Shown: positions 1-8,076, counted from the stretch's first letter. The stretch is 64,000 nucleotides of DNA from Oscillospiraceae bacterium (GCA_017468365.1 JAFUIS010000018.1:124001-188000); one strand, 5' to 3'. The notes: a model not told the origin generated them from the letters alone. Made by a program: numbers and translations.

Positions 1-159
1 GCGGACAAGGTCATTACCGAGGATCTTTCGAAAACCGGTTTTCAGCTGGTGGACGCTTCAGTTCCGGGCGAAGTCATGACAAAGGAAATGACGGTTTCGC
101 CCTGGGACACCCTTGGAAGGGTTTCGGGCACCGGTTATGCTGACGAGGACGAGGAATGA
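1..159 (+). CDS. C-terminal end of an unidentified protein, possibly FtsQ/DivIB
   Basis: The window opens inside a reading frame of 52 codons that ends in an acidic tail (DEDEE) and TGA at 157-159. A terminator follows directly and ftsZ is the next gene. Genes just upstream of ftsZ in Clostridia are usually divisome genes such as ftsQ, and the fragment (containing LVDASVPGEV) could be the end of a beta-rich FtsQ domain. That assignment is inference from position only, because no diagnostic motif is present. The sequence 5' of the window would settle it. Confidence 0.45.
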   Translation, partial: ADKVITEDLSKTGFQLVDASVPGEVMTKEMTVSPWDTLGRVSGTGYADEDEE

Positions 160-178
160 TTGTTTTTTTTAAGAAACA

Positions 179-208
179 AAGCGGTCTTTTGACCGCTTTA
201 TTTTTTTG
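179..208 (+). terminator. Intrinsic terminator before ftsZ
   Basis: Perfect 8-bp stem (aagcggtc 179-186 with gaccgctt 191-198), a four-T loop and a long T run. It closes the upstream transcript, so ftsZ must have its own promoter. Confidence 0.85.
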
Positions 209-263
209 GGTGAGAAAGGTAAAATTTTTTAATAAAATATATTTAAAAAATAAGTGTTATCAC

Positions 264-290
264 TTGCAAATCTTTATAAAAAATGATAAT
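264..290 (+). promoter_or_regulatory. Possible ftsZ promoter
   Basis: TTGCAA (264-269) and GATAAT (285-290) lie in an AT-rich stretch between the terminator and ftsZ. The 15-base spacer is short, so this is tentative, but some promoter is needed here because the terminator isolates ftsZ. Confidence 0.35.
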
Positions 291-348
291 CTTGTATATA
301 GGATTATTCTATCCATTTGAGGAAGTTAAAACGGAGGATAGCTCAGAT

Positions 349-1434
349 ATGCAGATGAATTTTGATATGGATAACGATACCGGACGTGTAATCAATATAA
401 AAGTAGTCGGCGTTGGCGGCGGCGGCGGTAACGCAGTTAACCACATGGTCGTTTCCGAAGTTCAGGGAGTTGAATTTATCTCTCTTAACACCGACAGACA
501 GGCTCTTATGAAATCCAAAGCAACTCTTAAAACCGTTATCGGCGAAAAGACTTGCAAAGGCGGCGGCGCAGGCGGCAACCCTGACGTTGGCCAGAGAGCA
601 GGCGAAGAAAGCCGCGACGAGATCATGGCTGCTCTTAAAGGCGCACAGATGGTATTTGTAACCGCAGGTATGGGCGGCGGTACCGGAACCGGTTCCGCAG
701 CGATCGTTGCAGAAGTTGCAAGAGAGATCGGCGCACTTACCGTAGGCGTTGTTACCAAACCTTTTGCTTTTGAAGGCAAACGCAGAATGGAACAGGCAGA
801 AAGCGGAATTCTTGCTCTTCGCGACCACGTTGACGCACTTATCGTTATTCCCAACGAAAGACTTAAAGAAGTTTCCGAAACCAAGATCACCCTTATGAAC
901 GCTTTTGCAGAGGCTGATGACGTTCTTCGTCACGGTGTTCAGAGCATCAGCGATCTTATCAATATCGAAGGTTTCATCAACCTTGACTTTGCCGACGTTT
1001 GCTCCATTATGAGAGATGCAGGCGTTGCACACATGGGTGTGGGCAAAGCTTCCGGCGAAGACAAAGCCGAAAAAGCAACCAAGGCTGCAATTTCCAGCCC
1101 GCTTCTTGAAACTTCCATCGACGGCGCACACAGAGCTATCGTCAACATTCTTGCTTCTCCCGACGTAAGCCTTGAAGATATCGACAAGGCAACCACCACC
1201 GTTCAGGAAGCTTGCGCAGACGACGTAAACCTTATCTTCGGTGTTGCATTCGACGAGAACATGAACGACGAAATGTCCATTACCGTTATCGCAACCGGTT
1301 TTGACGACGGCGGAATCAAAAAATCCGCAACCGAAATCCCCGCATTTATGAGCGGCTTTGGCGACGACGAACCCGTTGCGGCAAACGACACTTTCCTCGA
1401 TCCGGACCTTATGTCCCTTTTCGGAAAAAAATAA
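349..1434 (+). CDS. ftsZ: Cell division GTPase FtsZ
   Basis: Tubulin-like GTPase that polymerises at mid-cell into the Z ring and recruits the divisome. The protein has 361 residues. The N-terminal glycine-rich strand (GVGGGGGNAV) is near residues 21-30, the tubulin signature GGGTGTGS at about 109-116, and the T7-loop region (NLDFADV) near 225. A variable acidic C-terminal tail contains an IPAF-like conserved peptide and ends FGKK. The frame is open from 283, but the strong GGAGGA at 333-338 fits the ATG at 349, which also gives a normal FtsZ N terminus. The gene is monocistronic, between terminators on both sides, and uses highly biased codons, as expected for an abundant protein. Confidence 0.97.
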   Translation: MQMNFDMDNDTGRVINIKVVGVGGGGGNAVNHMVVSEVQGVEFISLNTDRQALMKSKATLKTVIGEKTCKGGGAGGNPDVGQRAGEESRDEIMAALKGAQMVFVTAGMGGGTGTGSAAIVAEVAREIGALTVGVVTKPFAFEGKRRMEQAESGILALRDHVDALIVIPNERLKEVSETKITLMNAFAEADDVLRHGVQSISDLINIEGFINLDFADVCSIMRDAGVAHMGVGKASGEDKAEKATKAAISSPLLETSIDGAHRAIVNILASPDVSLEDIDKATTTVQEACADDVNLIFGVAFDENMNDEMSITVIATGFDDGGIKKSATEIPAFMSGFGDDEPVAANDTFLDPDLMSLFGKK

Positions 1435-1447
1435 TCGAAACGCAAAA

Positions 1448-1478
1448 AGCCCTTTCGCGAAAGCGAAAGGGCTTTTTT
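1448..1478 (+). terminator. Intrinsic terminator of ftsZ
   Basis: Stem gccctttcgc (1449-1458), GAAA tetraloop, gcgaaagggc (1463-1472), then six T residues. Confidence 0.92.
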
Positions 1479-1543
1479 GATTTTTCGGCAGAATAACGGC
1501 GCTCTATTTTTCATAAAATTTTATGAGAAAGAGGGTGTTTTTT

Positions 1544-2095
1544 ATTTATACGGAAAGATTTTCGGATTTTAACAGCATGATAGAGCAATATGAAAAAGAG
1601 ATGCGGAAGCTTTTTGAGGAAAGCCGAAGGCTGAACGGGGATTTTTCGGAACCGGCGGAAGAAACTTCGGTATATACGGAAGAGGTGCCGGTAAAAGAAG
1701 AAGTGGTTTCGAAAAGCGAAACGCAGAAAGAGGGAAAAATAATCGTCGAAGTTACCACTGCAAGAGGAGCCGTTCCGCTTTCAGGGGTGACTGTAGTTAT
1801 AGACAGAACCGACGGAGATGACTTTTTGGGCAGGAAAGAACTTGTTGCGGTGAGGGAAACTGACGAAAGCGGAAGGACGGCGGAGGTTTTTGTTCCGGCT
1901 GAGGAAAGGGGACTTTCGCTTGAACCGGGCGAAAAAGATCCTTTTTCCACTTATTATGTCAGCGCGGCGGAAAAAGGATTTGTGCCGGTGAGGGACAGAC
2001 CGACGGACGTTTTTGCAAACGAGGTTTCGATTTTGAAAATAGACCTTGTGCCGAAAGCGGAAAAACTTTCGGGTGAGGAGGGACTTTATGGTTAA
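1544..2095 (+). CDS. Carboxypeptidase-regulatory-like domain protein of a sporulation/cell-wall trio
   Basis: Protein of about 183 residues. A charged N-terminal helix (MIEQYEKEMRKLFEESRR) and an acidic linker lead to a beta-rich domain, from roughly residue 60, resembling carboxypeptidase-regulatory/transthyretin-like folds (VEVTTARGAVPLSGVTVVID). There is no signal peptide. The start is uncertain: the frame is open from an ATG at 1523 with no ribosome site, and there is a later ATG at 1577. A strong site (aaagagggtg, 1528-1537) lies six bases before an in-frame ATT at 1544. The gene overlaps the next by 8 bases, so the three genes to 3748 are translated together. Its partners suggest a role in spore or cell-wall structure; that is inference. 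Confidence 0.7.
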   Translation: MYTERFSDFNSMIEQYEKEMRKLFEESRRLNGDFSEPAEETSVYTEEVPVKEEVVSKSETQKEGKIIVEVTTARGAVPLSGVTVVIDRTDGDDFLGRKELVAVRETDESGRTAEVFVPAEERGLSLEPGEKDPFSTYYVSAAEKGFVPVRDRPTDVFANEVSILKIDLVPKAEKLSGEEGLYG

Positions 2096-3236
2096 AACTT
2101 ACGTTTACGTTCCGGAATTCATTACGGTGCATCTGGGTGCGCCGGATTCGCCGGCGGAAAACGTTACGGTTTCTTTTCCGGAATACATAAAGAACGTCGC
2201 TTCAAGCGAAATTTATCCAACCTGGCCGGAAAACGCTTTGCGGGCAAACATTTATGCGCAGGTGACCTTTGCGCTGAACCGCATTTATACCGAATGGTAC
2301 AGAAGCAGGGGATATCCTTTTGACATAACTTCTTCCACGAGCTATGACCAGAAATTCATCAAGAACCGCAATATTTTTGAAAATATCAGCGAGATAGTTG
2401 ACGATATTTTCAACCGCTACGTTGTGAAGCAGGGAAGCCAGAACCCTTATTTTACCGAATACTGCAACGGAACGACGGTGACCTGCCGGGGACTTTCGCA
2501 ATGGGGGACTGTTGAACTTGCAAACCGCGGAATGACGCCTTATGAGATTTTGCAGTATTATTACGGCGACGATATCGATATTAAAGCGGCGCCGATTTTG
2601 CCTTATATGGAATCTTATCCCGGTGAGCCTTTGAAAACCGGAAGCAGGGATTATGAGGTGCGGCTTATCCAGCAGCGGCTGAACCGCATTGGAAGGAATT
2701 TTCCTGCGATTCCGAAGATAAATCCGGTGGACGGAGTTTTCGGCGAACAGACGGAAAAGGCGGTAAGGGAATTTCAGCGGGTATTTAACCTTACTGCCGA
2801 CGGGATAGTGGGTCCCGCAACATGGTATAAGATTTCGTTCATCTATGCTTCGGTTAGAAAACTTTCGGAACTTTACGGCGAAAGCGAGGCGCTTTCGGAT
2901 ATTCCTGTGCAGTTTGTGGAGCCTTTGGAAATCGGCGACAGTGGACAGAGGGTAAGGCTTTTGCAATATTACATAAACGTTCTGGCGGCGTTTTATGAGG
3001 AGATTTCGGAAGTTAGGGAAGACGGAGTTTTTGGCGAGGAAACAAGGCAGCAGGTGCTGAATTTTCAGCGGGTGTTCGGGCTTTTTCAGGATGGGATAGT
3101 GGGGATAGGAACCTGGGACGCGCTTTATGACGCTTATCTTGGGATACTCAGGAGCGTTCCGCAGAAATATTTCAACGACACGGTGAACGTTCCGAACGTT
3201 GGGCAATATCCCGGATACAATTATCAAAGGAGCTGA
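2088..3236 (+). CDS. SpoIID-domain protein with two peptidoglycan-binding repeats
   Basis: Protein of 382 residues. Residues 1-175 resemble SpoIID/LytB, the lytic transglycosylase that helps drive engulfment during sporulation. The segment SSEIYPTWPENAL followed by AQVTFAL matches the family's catalytic region with its conserved Glu. Two PG_binding_1 repeats follow, at about 190-265 and 285-365, each with the pattern DGVFGE then a downstream DGIVG. No signal peptide or membrane anchor is visible, unlike classical SpoIID, so delivery to the wall is unexplained. The ATG at 2088 has GAGGAGGGA in front and lies inside the end of the previous gene. A spore cortex or coat role is likely but unproven. 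Confidence 0.8.
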   Translation: MVKTYVYVPEFITVHLGAPDSPAENVTVSFPEYIKNVASSEIYPTWPENALRANIYAQVTFALNRIYTEWYRSRGYPFDITSSTSYDQKFIKNRNIFENISEIVDDIFNRYVVKQGSQNPYFTEYCNGTTVTCRGLSQWGTVELANRGMTPYEILQYYYGDDIDIKAAPILPYMESYPGEPLKTGSRDYEVRLIQQRLNRIGRNFPAIPKINPVDGVFGEQTEKAVREFQRVFNLTADGIVGPATWYKISFIYASVRKLSELYGESEALSDIPVQFVEPLEIGDSGQRVRLLQYYINVLAAFYEEISEVREDGVFGEETRQQVLNFQRVFGLFQDGIVGIGTWDALYDAYLGILRSVPQKYFNDTVNVPNVGQYPGYNYQRS

Positions 3237-3241
3237 TTTTT

Positions 3242-3748
3242 TTGAATGGGGAACATGAATTCAACATAAGGCAGATACAAAGGGCGCTTCGCATCCTCCA
3301 CAAGAACCTTGAGGATATTCCGGCGGTTTTTGAGGACGGTATTTTTGGAGAAGAAACGGAAAAGGCGGTAAAGGCTTTTCAGGAACAAAACGGTCTTTCG
3401 GTGACGGGGATCGTTGATTATGACACTTGGGTGCATCTTATGGAGGCAGCGAACGGATATATAAGAAAAAACGGCGAGCCTTTTCCGATTTTTCCTTATA
3501 TCAGCGATGAGGAAAGCGGAGTTTTGCCCGATGAAGAGGGAAAAGCGATATGGTTTCTTCAGGCGATGCTTATTGCCATCGGAGAAAAATATTCCGGAAT
3601 GAGCGAAGTTTCGCTTAACGGAAAGAACGACGCAGCAACAAGAAAAGCTGTGGCTTTTATCCACAGAAAAACAGAACAGGAAGAAACAAACGGCGCTCTT
3701 ACAAAAGCGACATGGAACAGCGTTGCACGGCTTTTTAACGCGATTTGA
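3242..3748 (+). CDS. Peptidoglycan-binding domain protein
   Basis: Protein of 168 residues with a clear PG_binding_1 repeat at about 5-65 (FEDGIFGEET, then GLSVTGIVDYDTW) and a second, weaker copy at about 90-165. It is the last of three tightly packed genes and follows the SpoIID-like gene by 5 bases. It starts with TTG: AAAGGAG at 3227-3233 is 8 bases ahead and the nearby ATG is out of frame. It has no catalytic domain, so it probably binds or organises wall material. Confidence 0.78.
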   Translation: MNGEHEFNIRQIQRALRILHKNLEDIPAVFEDGIFGEETEKAVKAFQEQNGLSVTGIVDYDTWVHLMEAANGYIRKNGEPFPIFPYISDEESGVLPDEEGKAIWFLQAMLIAIGEKYSGMSEVSLNGKNDAATRKAVAFIHRKTEQEETNGALTKATWNSVARLFNAI

Positions 3749-3752
3749 AAAA

Positions 3753-3782
3753 CGGCGGGAAAAATTCCCGCCGAAAATTTTA
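3753..3782 (+). terminator. Intrinsic terminator of the SpoIID-like operon
   Basis: Stem cggcgggaa (3753-3761) with ttcccgccg (3765-3773). The T tract after it is short. Confidence 0.7.
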
Positions 3783-3790
3783 TAAAAAAT

Positions 3791-3854
3791 TGTAAAGTTT
3801 GCTTGACATAGGCTTTTGGGTGTGGTATATTGTGATTGTAAAGTTAACTTGACA
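3791..3854 (+). promoter_or_regulatory. Consensus promoter flanked by two Xre-type operators
   Basis: TTGACA (3803-3808), a 17-base spacer, then an extended minus-10 TGG-TATATT (3823-3831). Two 18-bp repeats sit on it: TGTAAAGTTTGCTTGACA at 3791-3808, whose end is the minus-35 box, and TGTAAAGTTAACTTGACA at 3837-3854, over the expected start site. The second is close to a perfect palindrome. The downstream Xre protein is the obvious candidate to bind both and repress its own operon. Confidence 0.82.
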
Positions 3855-3882
3855 AAAAATCCGCAAAGGAGGTATCTTTGCT

Positions 3883-4086
3883 TTGAAAAACAGAATTGAA
3901 GAAATCAGAAAAGAGCGGGGAATAAGACAGGAGGATTTTGCAAAAATGATGGGCGTTTCGCGCCAGACCATAAGCTCCCTTGAAACCGGAAAATATAATC
4001 CTTCGATTTTTCTCGCTTATAAAATCGCAAAATATTTTGAGATGACCATTGAAGAGGTTTTTATCTTTGACGAAGAGGATATCTGA
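3883..4086 (+). CDS. Small Xre-family helix-turn-helix regulator
   Basis: Protein of 67 residues that is almost entirely one HTH_3 domain. The recognition region is near residues 17-40 (QEDFAKMMGVSRQTISSLE). This single-domain type often sits before small membrane proteins and represses its own operon. The start is TTG at 3883, supported by AAAGGAGG at 3865-3872. Two membrane-protein genes follow within 20 bases. The paired operators over the promoter support autoregulation. Confidence 0.85.
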   Translation: MKNRIEEIRKERGIRQEDFAKMMGVSRQTISSLETGKYNPSIFLAYKIAKYFEMTIEEVFIFDEEDI

Positions 4087-4100
4087 AAGGAGAAAAAAGT

Positions 4101-4502
4101 ATGAAATTTGAAAAAAAGATTTTTCTTGATATTGTTTATGTTATTCTCGGTGCGGTGCTTCTGGGCTGCGGAATTGCGGAAATAGTTGACAGCTTTTGGA
4201 GCGGAATGGGCGGTGCGCTTATCGGAATCGGTGCTATTCGTATTTTCCAGTTTGTGAAATTCCGCAAAAATCCGGAATACCGCGAAAAGATCGAAATCGA
4301 AGCGAACGACGAACGCAACAAATTTATATCCGCAAGAGCCTGGGCGTGGGCGGGATATGCTTTTGTGGTACTGAGCGCTTTGGGTACCATCGGATTTAAA
4401 ATTGCCGGAAACGAAGTCCTTTCCCAGGTCTGTGCATATGCCGTTTGCCTTATCATGGTTTTTTACTGGATAGCTTACCTTATTTTGAGGAGAAAATACT
4501 GA
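4101..4502 (+). CDS. Four-helix membrane protein, DUF2178-like
   Basis: Protein of 133 residues with hydrophobic segments at about 9-28, 33-50, 84-103 and 108-127. The loop between the second and third helices is charged (KFRKNPEYREKIEIEANDERNK). The NDERN loop is typical of DUF2178-type proteins encoded next to small Xre regulators. Function is unknown. GAAAGGAG precedes the ATG. It is the middle gene of a three-gene operon. Confidence 0.65.
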   Translation: MKFEKKIFLDIVYVILGAVLLGCGIAEIVDSFWSGMGGALIGIGAIRIFQFVKFRKNPEYREKIEIEANDERNKFISARAWAWAGYAFVVLSALGTIGFKIAGNEVLSQVCAYAVCLIMVFYWIAYLILRRKY

Positions 4503-4503
4503 T

Positions 4504-4737
4504 ATGAAAGAAATAGGAAGAAAACCGCGAAGAATTGCTGTGGCGGTGATTTCGATCATCGTTATTGCGATAATGTGGATAAATAAAGATGTCCTCGGAC
4601 TTTGGAGCGGACTTTCCGCAGAGGACGCACTGCCGATGATTCTGACGAATCTTGCAGTGATGATTTTTAAAATAGCGATACTTGCGGGTGGAATCTATCT
4701 TATAAAAACCCTTTTTGCAAAAATGAAAAGCAAATAA
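4504..4737 (+). CDS. Small two-helix membrane protein
   Basis: Protein of 77 residues with a basic N terminus (KEIGRKPRR), hydrophobic segments at about 11-27 and 46-70, and a basic C terminus. I do not recognise the family. The start codon comes one base after the preceding stop and GAGGAG lies inside the upstream gene, so the two are translationally linked. It is probably a partner of the DUF2178-like protein. Confidence 0.6.
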   Translation: MKEIGRKPRRIAVAVISIIVIAIMWINKDVLGLWSGLSAEDALPMILTNLAVMIFKIAILAGGIYLIKTLFAKMKSK

Positions 4738-4742
4738 AAAAA

Positions 4743-4770
4743 GGCCTCCGAAAAAGCGGAGGTCTTTTTT
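4743..4770. terminator. Bidirectional terminator
   Basis: GC-rich stem ggcctccg (4743-4750) and cggaggtc (4757-4764), with A and T runs on either side. It serves both the Xre operon and the convergent ppx gene. Confidence 0.88.
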
Positions 4771-4773
4771 GTT

Positions 4774-5703
4774 TTATATGCTTCCGAGGATCATATCGAG
4801 AAGAGTGGGTTCGGGTTTTGAATCATCATTAAGAATGGATTCCATGAAACCTTCGCGGACGCCGACGGTATAGACCTTCATTTTTTGGCAGTTCATTTTT
4901 TTCATGACTCCGGCAAGGACCGCCATTCCGGGAATGAGGGTGCGAAGGCGCTTGGGCGCGATTTCGGAAATGAGTTCAAGGGCTTCTTCGGGTTTTTCGA
5001 TGAGGAGGGAAATCATTATATCAAGGTCGGCGGCGGAAATTTCGTCGCCTTTTTTGACGGTGGCGTTATAAAGATTCTGGATAGCCTTTGCGGTGCCGCC
5101 CATGGCAAAAAGAGTTCCTTTTGAAGGGGTGAAGCCGGCTTCGGAAAGGGAATCGGCAACGCATTTTTTGATATCCGCAATTTCGGAAGGGGTGGGGACG
5201 GAACCTTTTACGAAGCGTTTTGCGGTGCGGCTGCTTCCCAGAGGAAAGCTTGCGCTTTTTTTGGGGCCGTTTTCGTCATAGACGAAAACCTGGATCGAAC
5301 CGCCGCCGAGATCGCAGGCCGTTCCGGATTTTTCTTCGGCAACGCTTTTTATTGCGAGGAAGTCATATTTTGCTTCTTCATCGCCGCTTATCATTTTTAT
5401 TTTTATGCCGGTACGGAATTCCACTTGATCAAGAACGTCGGCGGCGTTATCAACATAGCGAAGAGAGGCGGTGGAAAAACATTCGACCCTGTCGCAGCGG
5501 TAGTGACGGCAGGCCTGCTGGTGTTCTTCGATAGCCTGGATTATATGTTCGATACCGTCCTGGGAAAGGGAAGTGCCGACGGTGTTTTCGACGATTTTTG
5601 AATAAATGGCAAAATCATAGATGCTGCGGTATTCTCTGTCCTCGGTTTCAAAAATATTGAGGCGAAGAGTGTTTGTTCCGAAATCAATTATTCCGATTCG
5701 CAT
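4774..5703 (-). CDS. Ppx/GppA-family phosphatase
   Basis: Protein of 309 residues of the ASKHA fold that hydrolyses inorganic polyphosphate and/or pppGpp. The N-terminal phosphate loop GIIDFGTNTLRL is at 3-14. A second phosphate motif (CDLGGGSIQVF) is near 129-139 and a glycine-rich motif (FAMGGTAKAI) near 205. At about 310 residues it has only the catalytic Ppx-GppA domain, without the C-terminal HD domain of long Ppx enzymes. CGGAGGAATC precedes the ATG. It is monocistronic and divergent from trxB. Substrate preference cannot be read from sequence. Confidence 0.88.
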   Translation of the reverse strand: MRIGIIDFGTNTLRLNIFETEDREYRSIYDFAIYSKIVENTVGTSLSQDGIEHIIQAIEEHQQACRHYRCDRVECFSTASLRYVDNAADVLDQVEFRTGIKIKMISGDEEAKYDFLAIKSVAEEKSGTACDLGGGSIQVFVYDENGPKKSASFPLGSSRTAKRFVKGSVPTPSEIADIKKCVADSLSEAGFTPSKGTLFAMGGTAKAIQNLYNATVKKGDEISAADLDIMISLLIEKPEEALELISEIAPKRLRTLIPGMAVLAGVMKKMNCQKMKVYTVGVREGFMESILNDDSKPEPTLLDMILGSI

Positions 5704-5791
5704 AAGATTCCTCCGAAAACTTCTTTATATAATTATTTTACCACAAAGGAAAGGTTTACTCAAATAAAATATATTATTTGCAAAAGATTTG

Positions 5792-5800
5792 TGGTATACT
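5792..5800 (+). promoter_or_regulatory. Extended minus-10 promoter of trxB
   Basis: TGG-TATACT with a poor minus-35 (tattat, 5772-5777) at 17 bases. It resembles the extended minus-10 at 3823-3831. Confidence 0.55.
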
Positions 5801-5833
5801 GTCTATATATGATTCTTAAAAAGGAGGATAAAA

Positions 5834-6751
5834 ATGAACGATATCATTATTATTGGCGCCGGAACTGCGGGACTTACCGCCGCGATTTACGGACAGAGAG
5901 CGGGACTTTCCTGTAAGGTTTTTGAAAAATATGCTCCGGGCGGCCAGATTGTAAATTCTCCCTCCATTGAAAACTATCCCGGAATGTACGGGGTTTCTGG
6001 GTATGATTATTCCATGGCACTTTTTGGCCAGGCGCAGAAACTCGGCGCGGAAATTGAGTTTTCCGAAGTTACCGGAATCGATTTTTCCGGAGATATCAAA
6101 AAAGTTATCACTTCTTCCGGTGAATTTGAGGCAAAGGCGGTAATTATTGCAAACGGTGCCGCAAGAAGAAAGATCGGATGTAAGGGCGAAGAAGAATTTG
6201 AGGGCAGAGGAGTTTCTTATTGCGCGACCTGCGATGGAGCATTTTTCCGCGGAAAGACCGTTGCGGTGGTCGGCGGAGGAGAAAGCGCTTTTGAAGAGAC
6301 CGAATACCTTTCAAAAATCTGTGACAAGGTTTATCTTATCCACAGAAGAGACGTTTTTAGCGCGGCAAAAACCGCCGTTGATTCGGTGCTCAAAACAAAA
6401 AACGTCACCGTGCTCACGAATTCCGTTATTGAAGAGATAAAAGGCGAAAACGCTGTTTCTTTTGTGGCAATAAAGAACAGAGCGAACGGAAGTATCAGCG
6501 AAATTCCGCTTTCGGCGGTTTTTGTGGCTATCGGACTTATTCCCGAAAACGGTATCTTTAAAGACGTGCTCAAACTTGACGAAGCGGGATATTTTGATGC
6601 GGACGAAAACTGTGAGACCGGGATCGAAGGCGTTTTTGTTGCCGGTGATACCAGGAAAAAACACCTGCGTCAGCTTGTTACCGCGGCTTCGGACGGAGCC
6701 GTTGCGGCAAACGCTGCGGCGGGATATATCAGAAAGAAATTCAGCGAATGA
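5834..6751 (+). CDS. trxB: Thioredoxin reductase-like flavoprotein
   Basis: Protein of 305 residues, normal for the low-molecular-weight enzyme. It passes electrons from NADPH through FAD and a redox disulfide to thioredoxin. The FAD-binding GAGTAG is at 8-13, the redox-active CATC at 130-133, the pyridine-nucleotide motif GGGESA near 147, and a C-terminal FAD motif (GVFVAGD). AAAGGAGG is optimally placed before the ATG. It heads a run with nadE, an HD protein and an ASCH protein, separated by 9 to 19 bases. In strict anaerobes some of these take electrons from ferredoxin; that possibility is open here. Confidence 0.92.
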   Translation: MNDIIIIGAGTAGLTAAIYGQRAGLSCKVFEKYAPGGQIVNSPSIENYPGMYGVSGYDYSMALFGQAQKLGAEIEFSEVTGIDFSGDIKKVITSSGEFEAKAVIIANGAARRKIGCKGEEEFEGRGVSYCATCDGAFFRGKTVAVVGGGESAFEETEYLSKICDKVYLIHRRDVFSAAKTAVDSVLKTKNVTVLTNSVIEEIKGENAVSFVAIKNRANGSISEIPLSAVFVAIGLIPENGIFKDVLKLDEAGYFDADENCETGIEGVFVAGDTRKKHLRQLVTAASDGAVAANAAAGYIRKKFSE

Positions 6752-6760
6752 GGTGCGAAA

Positions 6761-7483
6761 ATGCGCGATTATAAAGTTGAAACCGAAAAAAGAGTTGCTT
6801 TTATAAAAGAAAAAATGGCCGAGGCACACGCGGACGGACTTATCTTTGGAAACAGCGGCGGAAAGGACAGCGCCCTTGTGGGAATCCTTTGCAAAATGGC
6901 CACCGACAACGTTCTTGCGGTGGCGATGCCATGTCATTCCAAACGCAATTACGGCGAGGATATGGACGATGCGGTGGCTCTTGCAGAAGCTTTCGGCATT
7001 GAGATGATAACCGTTGACCTTACCGATACCAGAAGCGAAATTACAAAAGCTATCGGAAAAGAACTTTCGCCTGCGGCGCTTTCGAACATTGCGCCCCGCC
7101 TTCGCATGACCACTCTTTATGCCCTTGGACAGACAAGAAACGCTCTTGTGGTCGGAACCGGCAACAGAAGCGAAAGATATATGGGTTATTTCACCAAATG
7201 GGGCGACGGAGCTTTTGACCTTAACCCCATGGCTGACCTTACAGCCACCGAGGTTTTTGAATTTTTGAGATATCTCGGTGCGCCGGCAAATATAATTGAA
7301 AAAGCGCCTTCCGCAGGTCTTTATGAAGGACAGACCGACGAACAGGAAATGGGCGTTACCTATAAGGCTATCGACGAATATATTATCACCGGCGAGACCG
7401 ACGAAAAATCGAAGGCGATAATCGACAGATATCACCGCGTTTCGGAACACAAGCGCCGCATGCCTACCATTTACGGAGAATAA
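6761..7483 (+). CDS. nadE: Ammonia-dependent NAD+ synthetase
   Basis: Protein of 240 residues of the adenine-nucleotide alpha-hydrolase (PP-loop) fold that amidates nicotinate adenine dinucleotide to NAD+ using ATP and ammonia. The PP-loop SGGKDS is at 32-37. The family motif GTGNRSE lies near 139 and GDGAFDLNPMADL near 155. There is no N-terminal nitrilase domain, so this is the short ammonia-using form. It lies 9 bases after trxB, placing NADPH-linked redox and NAD synthesis in one transcript. Confidence 0.93.
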   Translation: MRDYKVETEKRVAFIKEKMAEAHADGLIFGNSGGKDSALVGILCKMATDNVLAVAMPCHSKRNYGEDMDDAVALAEAFGIEMITVDLTDTRSEITKAIGKELSPAALSNIAPRLRMTTLYALGQTRNALVVGTGNRSERYMGYFTKWGDGAFDLNPMADLTATEVFEFLRYLGAPANIIEKAPSAGLYEGQTDEQEMGVTYKAIDEYIITGETDEKSKAIIDRYHRVSEHKRRMPTIYGE

Positions 7484-7494
7484 CGGAGGAAAAG

Positions 7495-8076
7495 ATGGAA
7501 GCAAAACAGGAATTTATTGAGATTTTTAAAGAAAACGTAAAACGCCCCGGTTCGGAAAAACTTCTTGAATGGCTTTGCCAGAGCGATTTTTTCACCGCAC
7601 CGGCTTCCACCAAATATCACTGCGCTTTTGAGGGTGGGCTTGCTTTTCACAGCCTTAACGTTTATAAGCTTCTTAAAAAACGCTGTGAGGAATATGGCAT
7701 AACCGATGGCGAGACCATTGCCATCTGCGGACTTTTGCACGATATCTGCAAGGCAAATTTTTACACCATAAGCTATCGCAACGCGAAAAACGAACGCGGT
7801 CAGTGGGAAAAAGTTCCTTATTACACCGTTGACGACCAGTTCCCCTTCGGCCACGGCGAAAAATCCGTTTTTGTTATCGAGCGCTTCATGCGCCTTCGCG
7901 AAAATGAGGCTATCGCCATTCGCTGGCATATGGGCGGTTTTGACGATACCGCAAAAGCCGGCGGTTTCAGCATCAGCCATGCTTATGAAAAATATCCCAT
8001 TGCGGTGCTTCTTCATATGGCGGACCTTGAAGCAACTTATCTTTGTGAACAGGGCGAATTTCAGAAACAGCAGTGA
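7495..8076 (+). CDS. HD-domain phosphohydrolase, YhaM-like catalytic domain
   Basis: Protein of 193 residues. Metal ligands expected of the HD superfamily are present: H52, the H82-D83 pair (LLHDICK), H120 in GHGEKS and a later His in RWHMGG. The layout resembles the HD part of YhaM-type 3'-5' exoribonucleases, but the N-terminal OB domain of YhaM is missing. The substrate could be a nucleotide or RNA. It starts 11 bases after nadE behind GGAGGA, so it belongs to the same operon. Confidence 0.75.
   Translation: MEAKQEFIEIFKENVKRPGSEKLLEWLCQSDFFTAPASTKYHCAFEGGLAFHSLNVYKLLKKRCEEYGITDGETIAICGLLHDICKANFYTISYRNAKNERGQWEKVPYYTVDDQFPFGHGEKSVFVIERFMRLRENEAIAIRWHMGGFDDTAKAGGFSISHAYEKYPIAVLLHMADLEATYLCEQGEFQKQQ

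Noticed and set aside
343-1131. Long minus-strand open frame across ftsZ
   Set aside because: It mirrors a gene with extreme codon bias, is Cys/Phe-rich and has no ribosome site; it is a shadow of ftsZ.
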